A stretch of 64,000 bases of DNA from Jonesia denitrificans DSM 20603. Its GTDB lineage: Bacteria > Actinomycetota > Actinomycetes > Actinomycetales > Cellulomonadaceae. The translations under genes and the position numbers were made by a program. Positions 55,838 to 63,165 of the stretch are shown here, in pieces; the first letter of the stretch is position 1; each line of letters starts with the position of its first letter. The stretch spans positions 1,426,001-1,490,000 of the forward strand of contig NC_013174.1 of assembly GCF_000024065.1 (NCBI RefSeq), in the 5' to 3' direction. The notes beneath the pieces are model-generated. The model ran no database searches. It worked only from the letters and a program-made list of their open reading frames with translations, and was not told the DNA's origin.

Positions 55838-56664
55838 TCGCCTGGACCGAGGGACGTTTCATTGACCCCCATAGCCCTCTTGTGGGCGCAAGCGACCCTG
55901 GGCTGATGACCGGACAGGGCATGTTCGACACGATCGCTGCGTATCACGGGCGGCTGTGGGCGCTGGAGGCACACCTGTCCAGATTGTCAGCGTCATTGAC
56001 GGCCGCCCACATTCCGCAACCGCAGGTTGACCTTGACGAAGGCGCCCGCCTCGTCGCCGCACACCTTCGCAATGTGCCCGTAGGTCGGATACGAATCACG
56101 GTCCTCAACACCCACGAAGGGTCCCGGACTGTCATCACCGCCACCCCTGAACCTCACGCACCCGCCTTGGGGGCACCTCACCCTACCGATGCGCGGGTTG
56201 CGATCACCCCCTGGGCCCGCTCCCCCCTCATGCCGTTTGCTGGACACAAATCCACCTCCTACGCGCACAACATTCAAGCCCTGCACTGGGCATACGCACA
56301 GGGAGCCGATGAAGGGCTATGGCACGGACCCAATGGGGGGCTCTGCGAGGGGTCGGTGTCCAACCTCCTCACCGTTGTTGACGGCCAACTTGCAACTGCG
56401 AGCGCGCAGTGTGGGGTGTTGCCGGGGGTGACGTTGGCGGTGGTGCGTGAGGTGTGTCACGAGTTGGGTGGTGTTCGGGAGTTATCTGCTGTGGAGGTGG
56501 GTGAGGTTGTGGGTGTTGGTCAGGGTGGGGCGTTGGTGGGGACGTTGCGCATGATTCAGCCGATTGGGGTGGTGGATGGGGTGCCTGGTGAGGTGCCGGG
56601 GGTGATTCGTCGCGCTCAGGAGTTGGTGGCAGCTGCGATGCCTGATTTTCTTGCCGATGCGTGA
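55834..56664 (+). CDS. pabC: Aminodeoxychorismate lyase (class IV aminotransferase fold)
   Basis: PLP enzyme releasing pyruvate from aminodeoxychorismate to give p-aminobenzoate. 276 residues from GTG 55834 with AAGGA before it. Motifs: MTGQGMFDTIAAYHGRLWALEAHLSRL, GHKSTSYAHNI (PLP Lys), and NGGLCEGSVSNLLTVVDGQL. Near position 56405 codon usage flips from C-ending to almost only G- and T-ending for the last 85 codons with no break in the frame. Confidence 0.92.
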   Translation: MIAWTEGRFIDPHSPLVGASDPGLMTGQGMFDTIAAYHGRLWALEAHLSRLSASLTAAHIPQPQVDLDEGARLVAAHLRNVPVGRIRITVLNTHEGSRTVITATPEPHAPALGAPHPTDARVAITPWARSPLMPFAGHKSTSYAHNIQALHWAYAQGADEGLWHGPNGGLCEGSVSNLLTVVDGQLATASAQCGVLPGVTLAVVREVCHELGGVRELSAVEVGEVVGVGQGGALVGTLRMIQPIGVVDGVPGEVPGVIRRAQELVAAAMPDFLADA

Positions 56665-56672
56665 GTGCCGTT

Positions 56673-56701
56673 TTGGTTTTTTGCTGGCAGACCGCTAGTA
56701 T
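56673..56701 (+). promoter_or_regulatory. Promoter of tRNA-Val(CAC)
   Basis: TTGGTT (56673-56678), a 17-base spacer, and TAGTAT (56696-56701), 56 bases before the tRNA. The spacing is ideal and both boxes are close to consensus. Confidence 0.5.
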
Positions 56702-56756
56702 CAGTGATGGCTTAAGGCCGCTCACGCATGGCGGGTGTTGATTCGTTCATGGTGTT

Positions 56757-56831
56757 GGGCGATTGGCGCAGTGGTAGCGCGCTTCCTTCACACGGAAGAG
56801 GTCACTGGTTCGAACCCAGTATCGCCCACCA
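56757..56831 (+). tRNA. tRNA-Val (anticodon CAC) with encoded CCA
   Basis: 72-base body (acceptor GGGCGAT/ATCGCCC, anticodon stem CTTCC/GGAAG, loop TTCACAC) followed by CCA. Its 3' part is the left copy of a 43-bp repeat whose right copy lies at 59106-59148, so it was the integration target of the element that follows. Confidence 0.96.
56787..56829 (+). repeat. attL: 43-bp direct repeat in the tRNA-Val 3' half
   Basis: Identical to 59106-59148 over 43 bases, from the anticodon loop to the acceptor end. The flanks differ on both sides, as expected for attachment-site cores. Confidence 0.9.
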
Positions 56832-56833
56832 GG

Positions 56834-56876
56834 GAAAGCCCTGGCATCTCTCCTAGCAGAGAGGTGCCGGGGCTTT
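56834..56876. terminator. Element-borne hairpin just inside attL
   Basis: AAAGCCC, TGGCA and CTCTC (56835-56852) pair in order with GAGAG, TGCC and GGGCTTT (about 56859-56876), with small internal irregularities. It can terminate tRNA-Val transcription and the opposing integrase gene. Confidence 0.65.
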
Positions 56877-57132
56877 CGTCGTCTCTGACGAGGCCTCCGG
56901 GTTGTGCATCTGTTGTGCACTTGGGGTGCGAGGCACCAGGCTGGATGCTCTCGACGCGGTAACGCGAGCTGCGTCTCCGATCAGGTGGCTGTAGGTGTCG
57001 CACGCGTTCGCGACCGTGCTGTGCTCGTGGCGCAGACCGTGGAACCGCATCGGCGGCAGGCTGGTCTTCCTGCGGAGCTTGTCGAACAGCTTCGACACGT
57101 ACTCGGGGATGAGCAGCTGTCCAAGCTCGCTC
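56853..57132 (-). pseudogene. Tyrosine integrase, C-terminal fragment
   Basis: Only the end of the gene remains. LIPEYVSKLFDKLRRKTSLPPMRFHGLRHEH carries the HxLRH catalytic motif, and CDTYSHLIGDAA carries the nucleophilic Tyr. The roughly 25-30 residues that normally separate them (including the LGHxxxxT block) are missing, so the fragment is inactive. The stop is at 56853. Position beside attL fits an integrase that used tRNA-Val. Confidence 0.82.
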
Positions 57133-57270
57133 GTGAGTGACACCCTCGACATCCTCGCCAGCTACGACCCGTCAGCTGTGCAGGCAGTTCGCGCCTACAC
57201 CCGGGCACTGTCCGGCGAGTTCGCAGCAGCGCGCATCTACGCGCGTGAGGCGAGCGGGAGCCAGGCATGA
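57133..57270 (+). CDS. Small phage-like ORF (45 residues)
   Basis: GTG 57133 to TGA 57268-57270. The product SDTLDILASYDPSAVQAVRAY continues as a basic helical tail. It abuts the integrase fragment, so its 5' side is probably a deletion junction. It overlaps the next ORF by ATGA, a phage-like arrangement. No family recognised. Confidence 0.4.
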   Translation: MSDTLDILASYDPSAVQAVRAYTRALSGEFAAARIYAREASGSQA

Positions 57271-57434
57271 ACGGCGCATGCTGCAAAGTCTGCACGCACC
57301 CCGAGCGTGGGCTGAGGTTCTTCAGCCGTGATGCTTCACGTTCGCGGCGGGCGCGAGTGTCCTGGTATCAGGCCTTGCGCCCACCACGAACGCCTCCATG
57401 CGGGGCAGTCACCCAAGATTCACGACTGCTCTGA
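57267..57434 (+). CDS. Small phage ORF with a CxxC-H motif
   Basis: 55 residues from ATG 57267. It starts MNGACCKVCTHPERGLRFF, like short phage proteins with a CxxCxHPER zinc-knuckle start, and becomes Arg/Pro-rich. The later part looks unlike a conserved protein and may be out of frame. It ends 15 bases before the capsid start. Confidence 0.4.
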   Translation: MNGACCKVCTHPERGLRFFSRDASRSRRARVSWYQALRPPRTPPCGAVTQDSRLL

Positions 57435-57449
57435 AAGGGGCGTTTTCTC

Positions 57450-58196
57450 ATGCTTGAAACCACCACCACGAACCTCACGGGCATCACCCCGGACAAGATC
57501 AGCTAACTCATCACCCTCCCGGTGATGGGCGCTTCGATCGCCGCGCAGGTCGCGAAGGTCTTCGAGACCGACGCCACCCGCACGCACATCCCTCTCGTCA
57601 CCGGCGACCCGTCCGCTGCATGGGTCGCGGAAGGCGAAGAGATCGGCACGTCTGACCCGACCGTCGGCGACTGACTCGCGCGGGACATCGCCCGCAAGAT
57701 CGACACCGCGTTCTTCGGCACCAAGGGCGCGAGCCTCGTGCAGCCTGCCGGTCTGGAAGACCTCACGGGCGTCACGGACGTCGACGCGGGCGCAGCATGG
57801 ACGAAAATGGACTCGTTCGCTGAGGCGATCTCGAACGCTGAGGCGTTCGGCCTCAACGTCGACGCGTTCGTCGCGAACCCTGCCGACGTGTTGCTGCTCG
57901 CGCAGTTGAAGGAGGCGACGGGGTCGAACCGTCCGCTGCTCGGTGCGGACCCGTCGAACCCGACGAAGCGCATTCTGCAGGGCGTGCGGCTGTTCTCGTC
58001 GTCGGCGGTCACTGCGGGCACGGTGTGGGGCATCCCGCAGCCGCGTGCGCTGATGGTGCGCCGGAAGAACGTCGATCTGCAGGTTGACCGTTCGGCGTAC
58101 TTCACGTCCGACCGGACGGCGATTCGCGCGACCATGCGTGTGGGCTTCGCGTTCCCGCACGAGGCCGCGATTCAGAAGGTCTCGCTCACCGCGTAG
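57450..58196 (+). pseudogene. HK97-type major capsid protein, disrupted
   Basis: One reading frame from ATG 57450 (AAAGGGG upstream) to the stop at 58194-58196, interrupted by TAA at codon 19 (57504) and TGA at codon 75 (57672). The translation fits an HK97 capsid: TLPVMGASIAAQVAKVFETDA, AAWVAEGEEIGTSDPT, IARKIDTAFFGTKG, LNVDAFVANPADVLLLAQLKEA and RSAYFTSDRTAIRATMRVGF. At the second stop about 30-40 family residues are also missing, so there is an in-frame deletion as well. Confidence 0.85.
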
Positions 58197-58248
58197 GCCT
58201 TCGACGCTGACGCCCCTGCCCTTCGCCTTCCGGGTGGGGGCGTCAGCG

Positions 58249-58950
58249 TTACTGGCCGAGCAAGCCCGCGATCGGGACGGTGGCGAGATATCCGGCGACG
58301 TTGACCGCGATCGGGACAGCGACGTCCGATGCCATCTTCCGGTACCACCTCTTGTTCTCGCCCTTGGTCTGATCGGCGGCTGCAAACAGCGCCATCTTCA
58401 GCCGCTGCAGGCACACGGCGAGGTCGACGCTTCCAGTGACCTCGAACTCGGATACCGCGCGGCGCGCTTCCTCAACCAAGTTGAACACGTATGCGCGTAC
58501 GTCGTCCGGCAGGTTCTCGTCTCCCGCCAGGCGTTCCTCGATCGAGGTGAAGACGGGAAGGAGGTCGGAAGTATCGAGGTCGCGCAGACGGGGCAGATTG
58601 GTGTCGAGCAGTACCGCGAGGTGTTCCAGCGAGTCCATCGCGTGCTCAGTGAAGGTGTGACGGTTGGGGTGGTCGGCCTGCCAGCCGTGCGGGTAGGCAA
58701 GGATGATGCGCGCCCATATCGACACCATCTTGCGGTAACTGTCGACAGGCGTAACCTTCTCGAGCCGGTCGAGGTGGAACTCGACCTCGTGGAGTGCGAC
58801 CATCGCGCGGATGTGGTCAGAGACGCCGTCATCCTCAGCGACCTTCCGCCGCTGCGCGTGCTTGATCTTCTGGTTTCCGTTTCCGGTCTGAGCAGGCGCA
58901 GACTCCCAGATCTTGAACTGCGCCAGCAATACCGCCGCCGGATTCGCCAT
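58249..58950 (-). CDS. Intact unknown gene inside the prophage remnant
   Basis: 233 residues from ATG 58950, with GAGGGGG nine bases upstream. Not recognised. The body is acidic, probably all-helical (EVEFHLDRLEKVTPVDSYRK, HAMDSLEHLAVLLDTNLP). The C-terminus ends in a hydrophobic stretch (VAVPIAVNVAGYLATVPIAG) that could be a membrane segment or two short ones. It is the only undamaged gene in the element, opposite in direction to the capsid gene and next to attR, a typical cargo position. A phage-exclusion or membrane-effector role is speculation. Confidence 0.7.
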   Translation of the reverse strand: MANPAAVLLAQFKIWESAPAQTGNGNQKIKHAQRRKVAEDDGVSDHIRAMVALHEVEFHLDRLEKVTPVDSYRKMVSIWARIILAYPHGWQADHPNRHTFTEHAMDSLEHLAVLLDTNLPRLRDLDTSDLLPVFTSIEERLAGDENLPDDVRAYVFNLVEEARRAVSEFEVTGSVDLAVCLQRLKMALFAAADQTKGENKRWYRKMASDVAVPIAVNVAGYLATVPIAGLLGQ

Positions 58951-59105
58951 GCAAATGCCCCCTCGTCGTTGTGCACGCTGTTGTGCACACTGCTCACCAC
59001 TTGATCATACTGCCTAGCACGGACATGACGAAGGTGCCGGTAGATCACGCACAAAACGCGACCTACCGGCACCCGACGGCACCAGACCGAATGGCCCTGC
59101 GCTAT

Positions 59106-59148
59106 TTCACACGGAAGAGGTCACTGGTTCGAACCCAGTATCGCCCAC
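59106..59148 (+). repeat. attR: 43-bp direct repeat
   Basis: Second copy of the tRNA-Val(CAC) 3' part. It is followed by ACAGTTGACGGGG rather than CCAGGG, so the original host sequence downstream of the tRNA starts here. The roughly 155 bases between the intact gene and attR contain no supported feature. Confidence 0.9.
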
Positions 59149-59153
59149 AGTTG

Positions 59154-59188
59154 ACGGGGACAAGACGTAAGGTCTTGTCCCCGTTTTT
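59154..59188 (+). terminator. Original terminator of tRNA-Val(CAC), displaced by the element
   Basis: Perfect 13-bp stem (59154-59166 with 59172-59184), loop GTAAG, followed by a TTTTT run on the plus strand. No plus-strand gene lies immediately upstream except the attR copy, so it belonged to the tRNA before integration. It may also help end zapE transcription from the other side. Confidence 0.85.
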
Positions 59189-59208
59189 GTTGTGTTGAGA
59201 TGGCGTGG

Positions 59209-60267
59209 TTATTCGTTGGTGTGGTTGGTGCTGGTGCGCTCGAGGGCGGTGTGGGCGAGGGATCCGAGCCGGGAGAGAGCTCGGAAGTATTTTTTGCGGT
59301 ATCCGCCGGTGAGCATGGTGGGGGTGAATAGGTCGGTGAGTCCGTGTCCACCGAGGAGGACGGGGATGTCGTGGTCATAGAGTCGGTCGACGAGGACAAC
59401 AAAGCGTAGCGCTGCGGCTTGGTCGGTGAGGGTGTGGACGTTATCGAGGACGACGAGGTCGATTCCGTCGAGTAGCGCCCCGTAGGCGGATGGGTGGACA
59501 CGGGTGAGGTGGTCAAGGACATCGGTGAACTGGTCGTGGGTGATCACTTGGGTGGGGGCGTGTGCGGTGATGCGTGCGGTGAGGTCTTCGGGGGTGAGTC
59601 CGGGAAGGGTTGTGACTGTGGCACGGTTGCGGTAGTCGTGTCCGTCGATGCGTACCACAGTGAAGCGGTTGGCGAGGGCTTGGATTTCGCGCATGAAGTC
59701 TTCTGCAGCGAAGCGGCCTTCCCCTAAGGATTCGGGCAGTGTGTTGGAGGTCGCGGCAAGGGCGACGCCGTGGTCGGCAAGTTCGCGCAGGAGTCGGGAC
59801 ATGAGGACGGTGTCGCCGGGGTCATCGAGTTCAAATTCGTCGATGCAGATGAGTGTTTTGGTGGCGAGTTGGGTGACAGTGTTGGCGAATCCGAGTGCGC
59901 CAACGAGGTTGGTGTATTCGACGAAGGTGCCAAAGGCTGTGGCGTGGGGGCCCACGTGGTGGGCTAGGGCCGCGAGGAGGTGGGTTTTTCCGACTCCGAA
60001 TCCGCCGTCGAGGTAGAGGGCGGGTGGTGGTGTTCTGGCGAGTCGTTGGCGGAGGGTTTTTTTGGTGGTGAGTTGTGTTGCGGTGTGTGACAGCGTTGTC
60101 AGGGCGTGGTGTTGGCTGGGGTGGTGTGGGTCGGGTTTGTAGGTGTCAAAGGATGCAGTAGCGAAGTGGCGGGGTGGTGTGAGGTCGCGGATGAGACGAT
60201 CCGGTGGGGTGTGGGGGGTGCGGGTCGTCAGGTGGTGGACGGCGGTGTCGGTGAGGTGGGACGTCAC
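59209..60267 (-). CDS. zapE: Cell-division ATPase ZapE-like (AFG1 family)
   Basis: 352-residue AAA ATPase. Walker A GGFGVGKTHLLAAL, Walker B TLICIDEFELDDPGDTVLMSRLL, sensor AATSNTLPESLGEGRF, FMREIQALANRF and the late VLGGHGLTDLFTP-type region fit the AFG1/ZapE family. In E. coli ZapE affects the Z-ring; in actinobacteria its role is less clear. It is divergent from the reductase gene, with about 100 bases between. Confidence 0.85.
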   Translation of the reverse strand: MTSHLTDTAVHHLTTRTPHTPPDRLIRDLTPPRHFATASFDTYKPDPHHPSQHHALTTLSHTATQLTTKKTLRQRLARTPPPALYLDGGFGVGKTHLLAALAHHVGPHATAFGTFVEYTNLVGALGFANTVTQLATKTLICIDEFELDDPGDTVLMSRLLRELADHGVALAATSNTLPESLGEGRFAAEDFMREIQALANRFTVVRIDGHDYRNRATVTTLPGLTPEDLTARITAHAPTQVITHDQFTDVLDHLTRVHPSAYGALLDGIDLVVLDNVHTLTDQAAALRFVVLVDRLYDHDIPVLLGGHGLTDLFTPTMLTGGYRKKYFRALSRLGSLAHTALERTSTNHTNE

Positions 60268-60366
60268 ACTGTGAGATTGTAGTTTTTATTCGTTGTGGTT
60301 TCGGTGTGTGTGAGGGATACCACGGGTGATGGTGTCTTGGTGACGAGGTGGAAGGGTGTGGGGTTG

Positions 60367-61143
60367 ATGGTGGTGTGGCGTGAGGTTTTTCCTGGTCACA
60401 GTGGTGAGGTGACGGGTGATGTCGCCTTGAGTGTGTTGGAACACCGGTATGTGTGGCCGCAGGACAGTGTGTGGGTGCGCGCCAATATGGTGTCGTCGAT
60501 TGATGGTGCAATTGCTGGGGTTGATGGGTTGTCAGGCTCGCTGAATAACGAGGCTGATGGTGAGGTGTTTGCTGCGTTACGTGGGTTGTGTGACGTGGTG
60601 GTGGTTGCGGGTGGCACAGTACGCACGGAGGGGTATGAGGGGATTGAGGTTCCCGCACAGTGGTGTGGTGTGCGTTCTCGATTGGGTTTACCTGAACATA
60701 TTCAGCTTGTGGTGGTGTCGGGTTCGGGTCGGTTACCTGAGGCGGTGTTGTCCCCGGGTGTGGGAGTTCCCCCTCTTGTGGCGACAACGGTGGTCGGCGC
60801 AAGGCGGCTTGCTGGTCGCATTGACGAGCGGCAACTGATGGTGTGTGCCGGTGAGAGGGTGGATGTGTCATGGGTGGTGGACCAGTTGGTGGTGCGCGGG
60901 ATGGGGCGGGTGCTGATGGAGGGGGGTCCATCGTTACTCGCACAGGCGTTTTCGGCGGGTGTTGTTGATGAGCTCGCGCTGACAACTGTTGGGGTGCTGT
61001 CGCCGGGGGCTCACCGTACGATCACTGATGACGGTTCAGATGGTGGTGTTCATCCGCTGGTGGGTGCACAGTTGGTGCACCAGTTGGTGGCGACAGATCC
61101 GATGACTGTGGCGGCGTTGTGGCGGGTTATCCGCGAGCGTTGA
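60367..61143 (+). CDS. RibD C-terminal domain reductase (pyrimidine reductase family)
   Basis: 258 residues from ATG 60367; the frame is open from 60295 but the family usually has about 20-40 residues before VRANMVSSIDGA. Motifs: NMVSSIDGAIAG, LNNEADGEVFAALRGLCDVVVVAGGTVRTEGYEG and MGRVLMEGGPSLLAQAF (NADPH/substrate). The deaminase half of RibD is absent. Stand-alone RibD_C proteins are common in actinobacteria; the substrate is not known. The coding strand is extremely G/T-rich. Confidence 0.82.
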   Translation: MVVWREVFPGHSGEVTGDVALSVLEHRYVWPQDSVWVRANMVSSIDGAIAGVDGLSGSLNNEADGEVFAALRGLCDVVVVAGGTVRTEGYEGIEVPAQWCGVRSRLGLPEHIQLVVVSGSGRLPEAVLSPGVGVPPLVATTVVGARRLAGRIDERQLMVCAGERVDVSWVVDQLVVRGMGRVLMEGGPSLLAQAFSAGVVDELALTTVGVLSPGAHRTITDDGSDGGVHPLVGAQLVHQLVATDPMTVAALWRVIRER

Positions 61144-61156
61144 GTATGGGTGTGGC

Positions 61157-61190
61157 AACGCCCCCCGGTCGGGTGGGAGCGGGGGGCGTT
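61157..61190. terminator. Bidirectional terminator between convergent genes
   Basis: AACGCCCCCC (61157-61166) and GGGGGGCGTT (61181-61190) pair perfectly; the 14-base loop is G-rich. It sits between the reductase stop (61143) and the ATP-grasp stop (61206). Confidence 0.8.
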
Positions 61191-61205
61191 GGGTTGGGTG
61201 TGGGT

Positions 61206-62447
61206 TTAGAACCCGGAGGCGGTGGGTTTGGGGTAGTACTGGCGGTATTTGCGCCAGAAGTTTGCGGTCATTGCTTCGATGGCGAGTGCACGTTTGGGTG
61301 ATTTGTCTGCGCTGTAGCGCAGTGGGTGCACTGTTTTACCGTCGCGGATGAGGGTTCGTACTTGGCCGTTGAGCGCATCGTCAAGGATGTAACGCATGAG
61401 GAGGCGGTGTGGGACAACGGAGTAGAGCACGGGTGTGGCTGCGGTGTGGCGGGTGTCGTCTTTGGTGATGTAGTCGTCCACGATGGCGCGGGCGGTGGAT
61501 GCTCCACCGGCGGTGACGTAGTAGTTGTTACGGCCGATGCGGGGGTTGGCTTCGAAGAAGACGTACCGGTGGTGGGTGGTGTCCCATTTGATGTCGAAGT
61601 TCGCGAACCCGTGGTAGTTGATGTCGTTGAGGAAGGCGATGGCTTGGTCGATGACCTCTGGGTAGTGTTCGACCATGATGGCTGCGGGGATTCCCAATGT
61701 GCCGGGCGTGTGTTCTTCGAGGAGGACTCGCCCTGTGGCGGCGAGGGTGACGTGTCCTCGGGTGTTGCGGTAAGCGGTGAGGGACCTCATTTGGGTTTCG
61801 TCGCCGGTGATGAACTCTTGGATGAGGAAGGTGCCTTGGTAGCGGGCGGTGACGAGTGCGCCAAGGAGGGTGGCGAGTTCTTCTTCGCTGTTGATGTGGT
61901 GGATTTTTTTCTTGCCGGGGAAGTTGATGTAGAAGTATTCGGCTGATGATGCGGGTTTGGCGACGAGGGGGTATTTCAAGGTTGCGGCGGCGTTTTTTAC
62001 GACGGCGGGGATTTGCGCTTGGGTGAGGTCGGAAAGGTCGACTGCGATTTCTGCGGGTGTGGGGATGGATAGGCGGTGGCAGATTGTGGCGAACGCGTGT
62101 TTGTCGCCGACGAGGTCGAAGTTTTCTTGGGAGGGGTGGGGGATGATGTAGTGCTTGGCGAGTTCGTTGCGGTGGTCCAGGATCGCTTTGACGTACCAGT
62201 CGGCGTTGGTGAGCAGGATGAGGGTGCGTCCAGGGTGTTCGTGGGCGATGGTGATCAGGGTCTGTGCGAGGGTTGCTGGGTCGTTGATGCCCTCGTTGAC
62301 AACATTGGTGATGAATGATGAGTGACCGATGGCCCGGGTGGGGTTGGTGGAAAGGACAACGGCGTCGCACCCGTATTGGGTGTGGAAATCGCGCAGTAGC
62401 GCGTAAATTCCGATGTCTCCTCCGATGGCAACTGGCAGCAGGTTCAT
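61206..62447 (-). CDS. ATP-grasp ligase resembling D-aspartate ligases
   Basis: 413 residues. The N-terminus PVAIGGDIGIYALLRDFHTQYG resembles the start of peptidoglycan D-aspartate ligases (Aslfm type, also about 410 residues). The ATP-grasp core follows: YPLVAKPASSAEYFYINFPGKKK, FLIQEFITGDETQMRSLTAY, and the Mg site FFEANPRIGRNNYYVTAGG. Such enzymes add a D-amino acid to the stem-peptide lysine to form A4-type cross-bridges. Activity and amino acid are inferred; other carbamoyl-phosphate-synthase-like ligases remain possible. No racemase is adjacent. Confidence 0.65.
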   Translation of the reverse strand: MNLLPVAIGGDIGIYALLRDFHTQYGCDAVVLSTNPTRAIGHSSFITNVVNEGINDPATLAQTLITIAHEHPGRTLILLTNADWYVKAILDHRNELAKHYIIPHPSQENFDLVGDKHAFATICHRLSIPTPAEIAVDLSDLTQAQIPAVVKNAAATLKYPLVAKPASSAEYFYINFPGKKKIHHINSEEELATLLGALVTARYQGTFLIQEFITGDETQMRSLTAYRNTRGHVTLAATGRVLLEEHTPGTLGIPAAIMVEHYPEVIDQAIAFLNDINYHGFANFDIKWDTTHHRYVFFEANPRIGRNNYYVTAGGASTARAIVDDYITKDDTRHTAATPVLYSVVPHRLLMRYILDDALNGQVRTLIRDGKTVHPLRYSADKSPKRALAIEAMTANFWRKYRQYYPKPTASGF

Positions 62448-62540
62448 CCTTGTCCTTCGTTTAGCATCCCGTTCGCGTCACCACGGTGTTCCGTGGGCGT
62501 TGGTCGACCCAATGTGGGGGTTACTCGCGAGTCGCACCGT

Positions 62541-62565
62541 CCAGCGTACCAACGCTGGCTAGGCT
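62541..62565 (+). promoter_or_regulatory. Operator-like dyad and -10 of the DUF3000 gene
   Basis: CCAGCGT-ACCA-ACGCTGG (62541-62558) is a perfect 7-bp inverted repeat. TAGGCT (62560-62565) follows directly and lies six bases before ATG 62572, the distance expected for a leaderless mRNA. A bound repressor would cover the core promoter. Confidence 0.45.
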
Positions 62566-62571
62566 GGTTGT

Positions 62572-63144
62572 ATGCCTGAGCAGCAATCTGATGCCCCGAC
62601 CGAGTTCACCTCGGCGCTTGCTGCACTGCGCTCGTTGACGATTCCTCCACAACTTGCGTTGCGTGAGATCCCCGCACGTGGGTCGGTTGCCCCGTTTTCT
62701 GCTGCTTTGTCTGGGGAGGTGCATCGGTCTCGTCAACGCCCAGAGATCCTGGCGCATGGGAATTTATCTGTGTTGTACTCCCCATCGGCGCCCGAACAGT
62801 GGCAGTCCCGGTTTCGCATTGCGGCTATTGCACGTGCTGATATTGATCAGGACATGGCCAAGGACCCATTTTTGCAGCATGTGGCCCGCGCGTGGATTAA
62901 AGAGTCCTTGGATAGCGCCCAGGCGCATTACCTCGCGATGCGCGGAACAGTGACAATCGTCACCTCCGAAACGTTTGATGATGATCTCACTGGTGAGCTC
63001 GACACAACCTTGGAGATCCGCGCTTCCTGGTCGCCTCAACCTGTCACTGGACAGGCGGTAGACTGGCACCTTGAGCGTCACGTTGAGTCGTGGGTGAACC
63101 TCCTGTTCGCCACCTCAGGGGCGCCCATGCTCTTTGTTCATTAA
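62572..63144 (+). CDS. DUF3000 family protein
   Basis: 190 residues. REIPARGSVAPFSAALSGEV and the C-terminal ESWVNLLFATSGAPML fit DUF3000, an actinobacterial family of unknown function found next to RNase D, as here. No membrane segment. Probably leaderless, 21 bases upstream of the RNase D gene, so the two are likely cotranscribed. Confidence 0.83.
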   Translation: MPEQQSDAPTEFTSALAALRSLTIPPQLALREIPARGSVAPFSAALSGEVHRSRQRPEILAHGNLSVLYSPSAPEQWQSRFRIAAIARADIDQDMAKDPFLQHVARAWIKESLDSAQAHYLAMRGTVTIVTSETFDDDLTGELDTTLEIRASWSPQPVTGQAVDWHLERHVESWVNLLFATSGAPMLFVH

Positions 63145-63165
63145 ACGTTCCTGATCGAAGTGGTC

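Larger units (their letters stand above)
56830..59148. mobile_element. Decayed prophage / integrative element at tRNA-Val
   Basis: About 2.3 kb bounded by the 43-bp repeats. It holds a C-terminal integrase fragment next to attL, two small phage-like ORFs, an HK97-type capsid pseudogene with two nonsense codons, and one intact gene of unknown function. By eye the GC content is higher than around it. Most of a phage genome has been lost by deletion. The host tRNA terminator now lies beyond attR. Confidence 0.88.

Noticed and set aside
57504-57674. Stop-codon reassignment or readthrough in the capsid gene
   Set aside because: TAA and TGA act as normal stops in all other genes of the window, and a deletion accompanies the second stop. 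Decay is simpler.
60146-60985. Minus-strand 279-codon His/Pro-rich frame
   Set aside because: Antisense to zapE's 5' end and the reductase; extreme His/Pro/Thr content reflects the G/T-rich plus strand.
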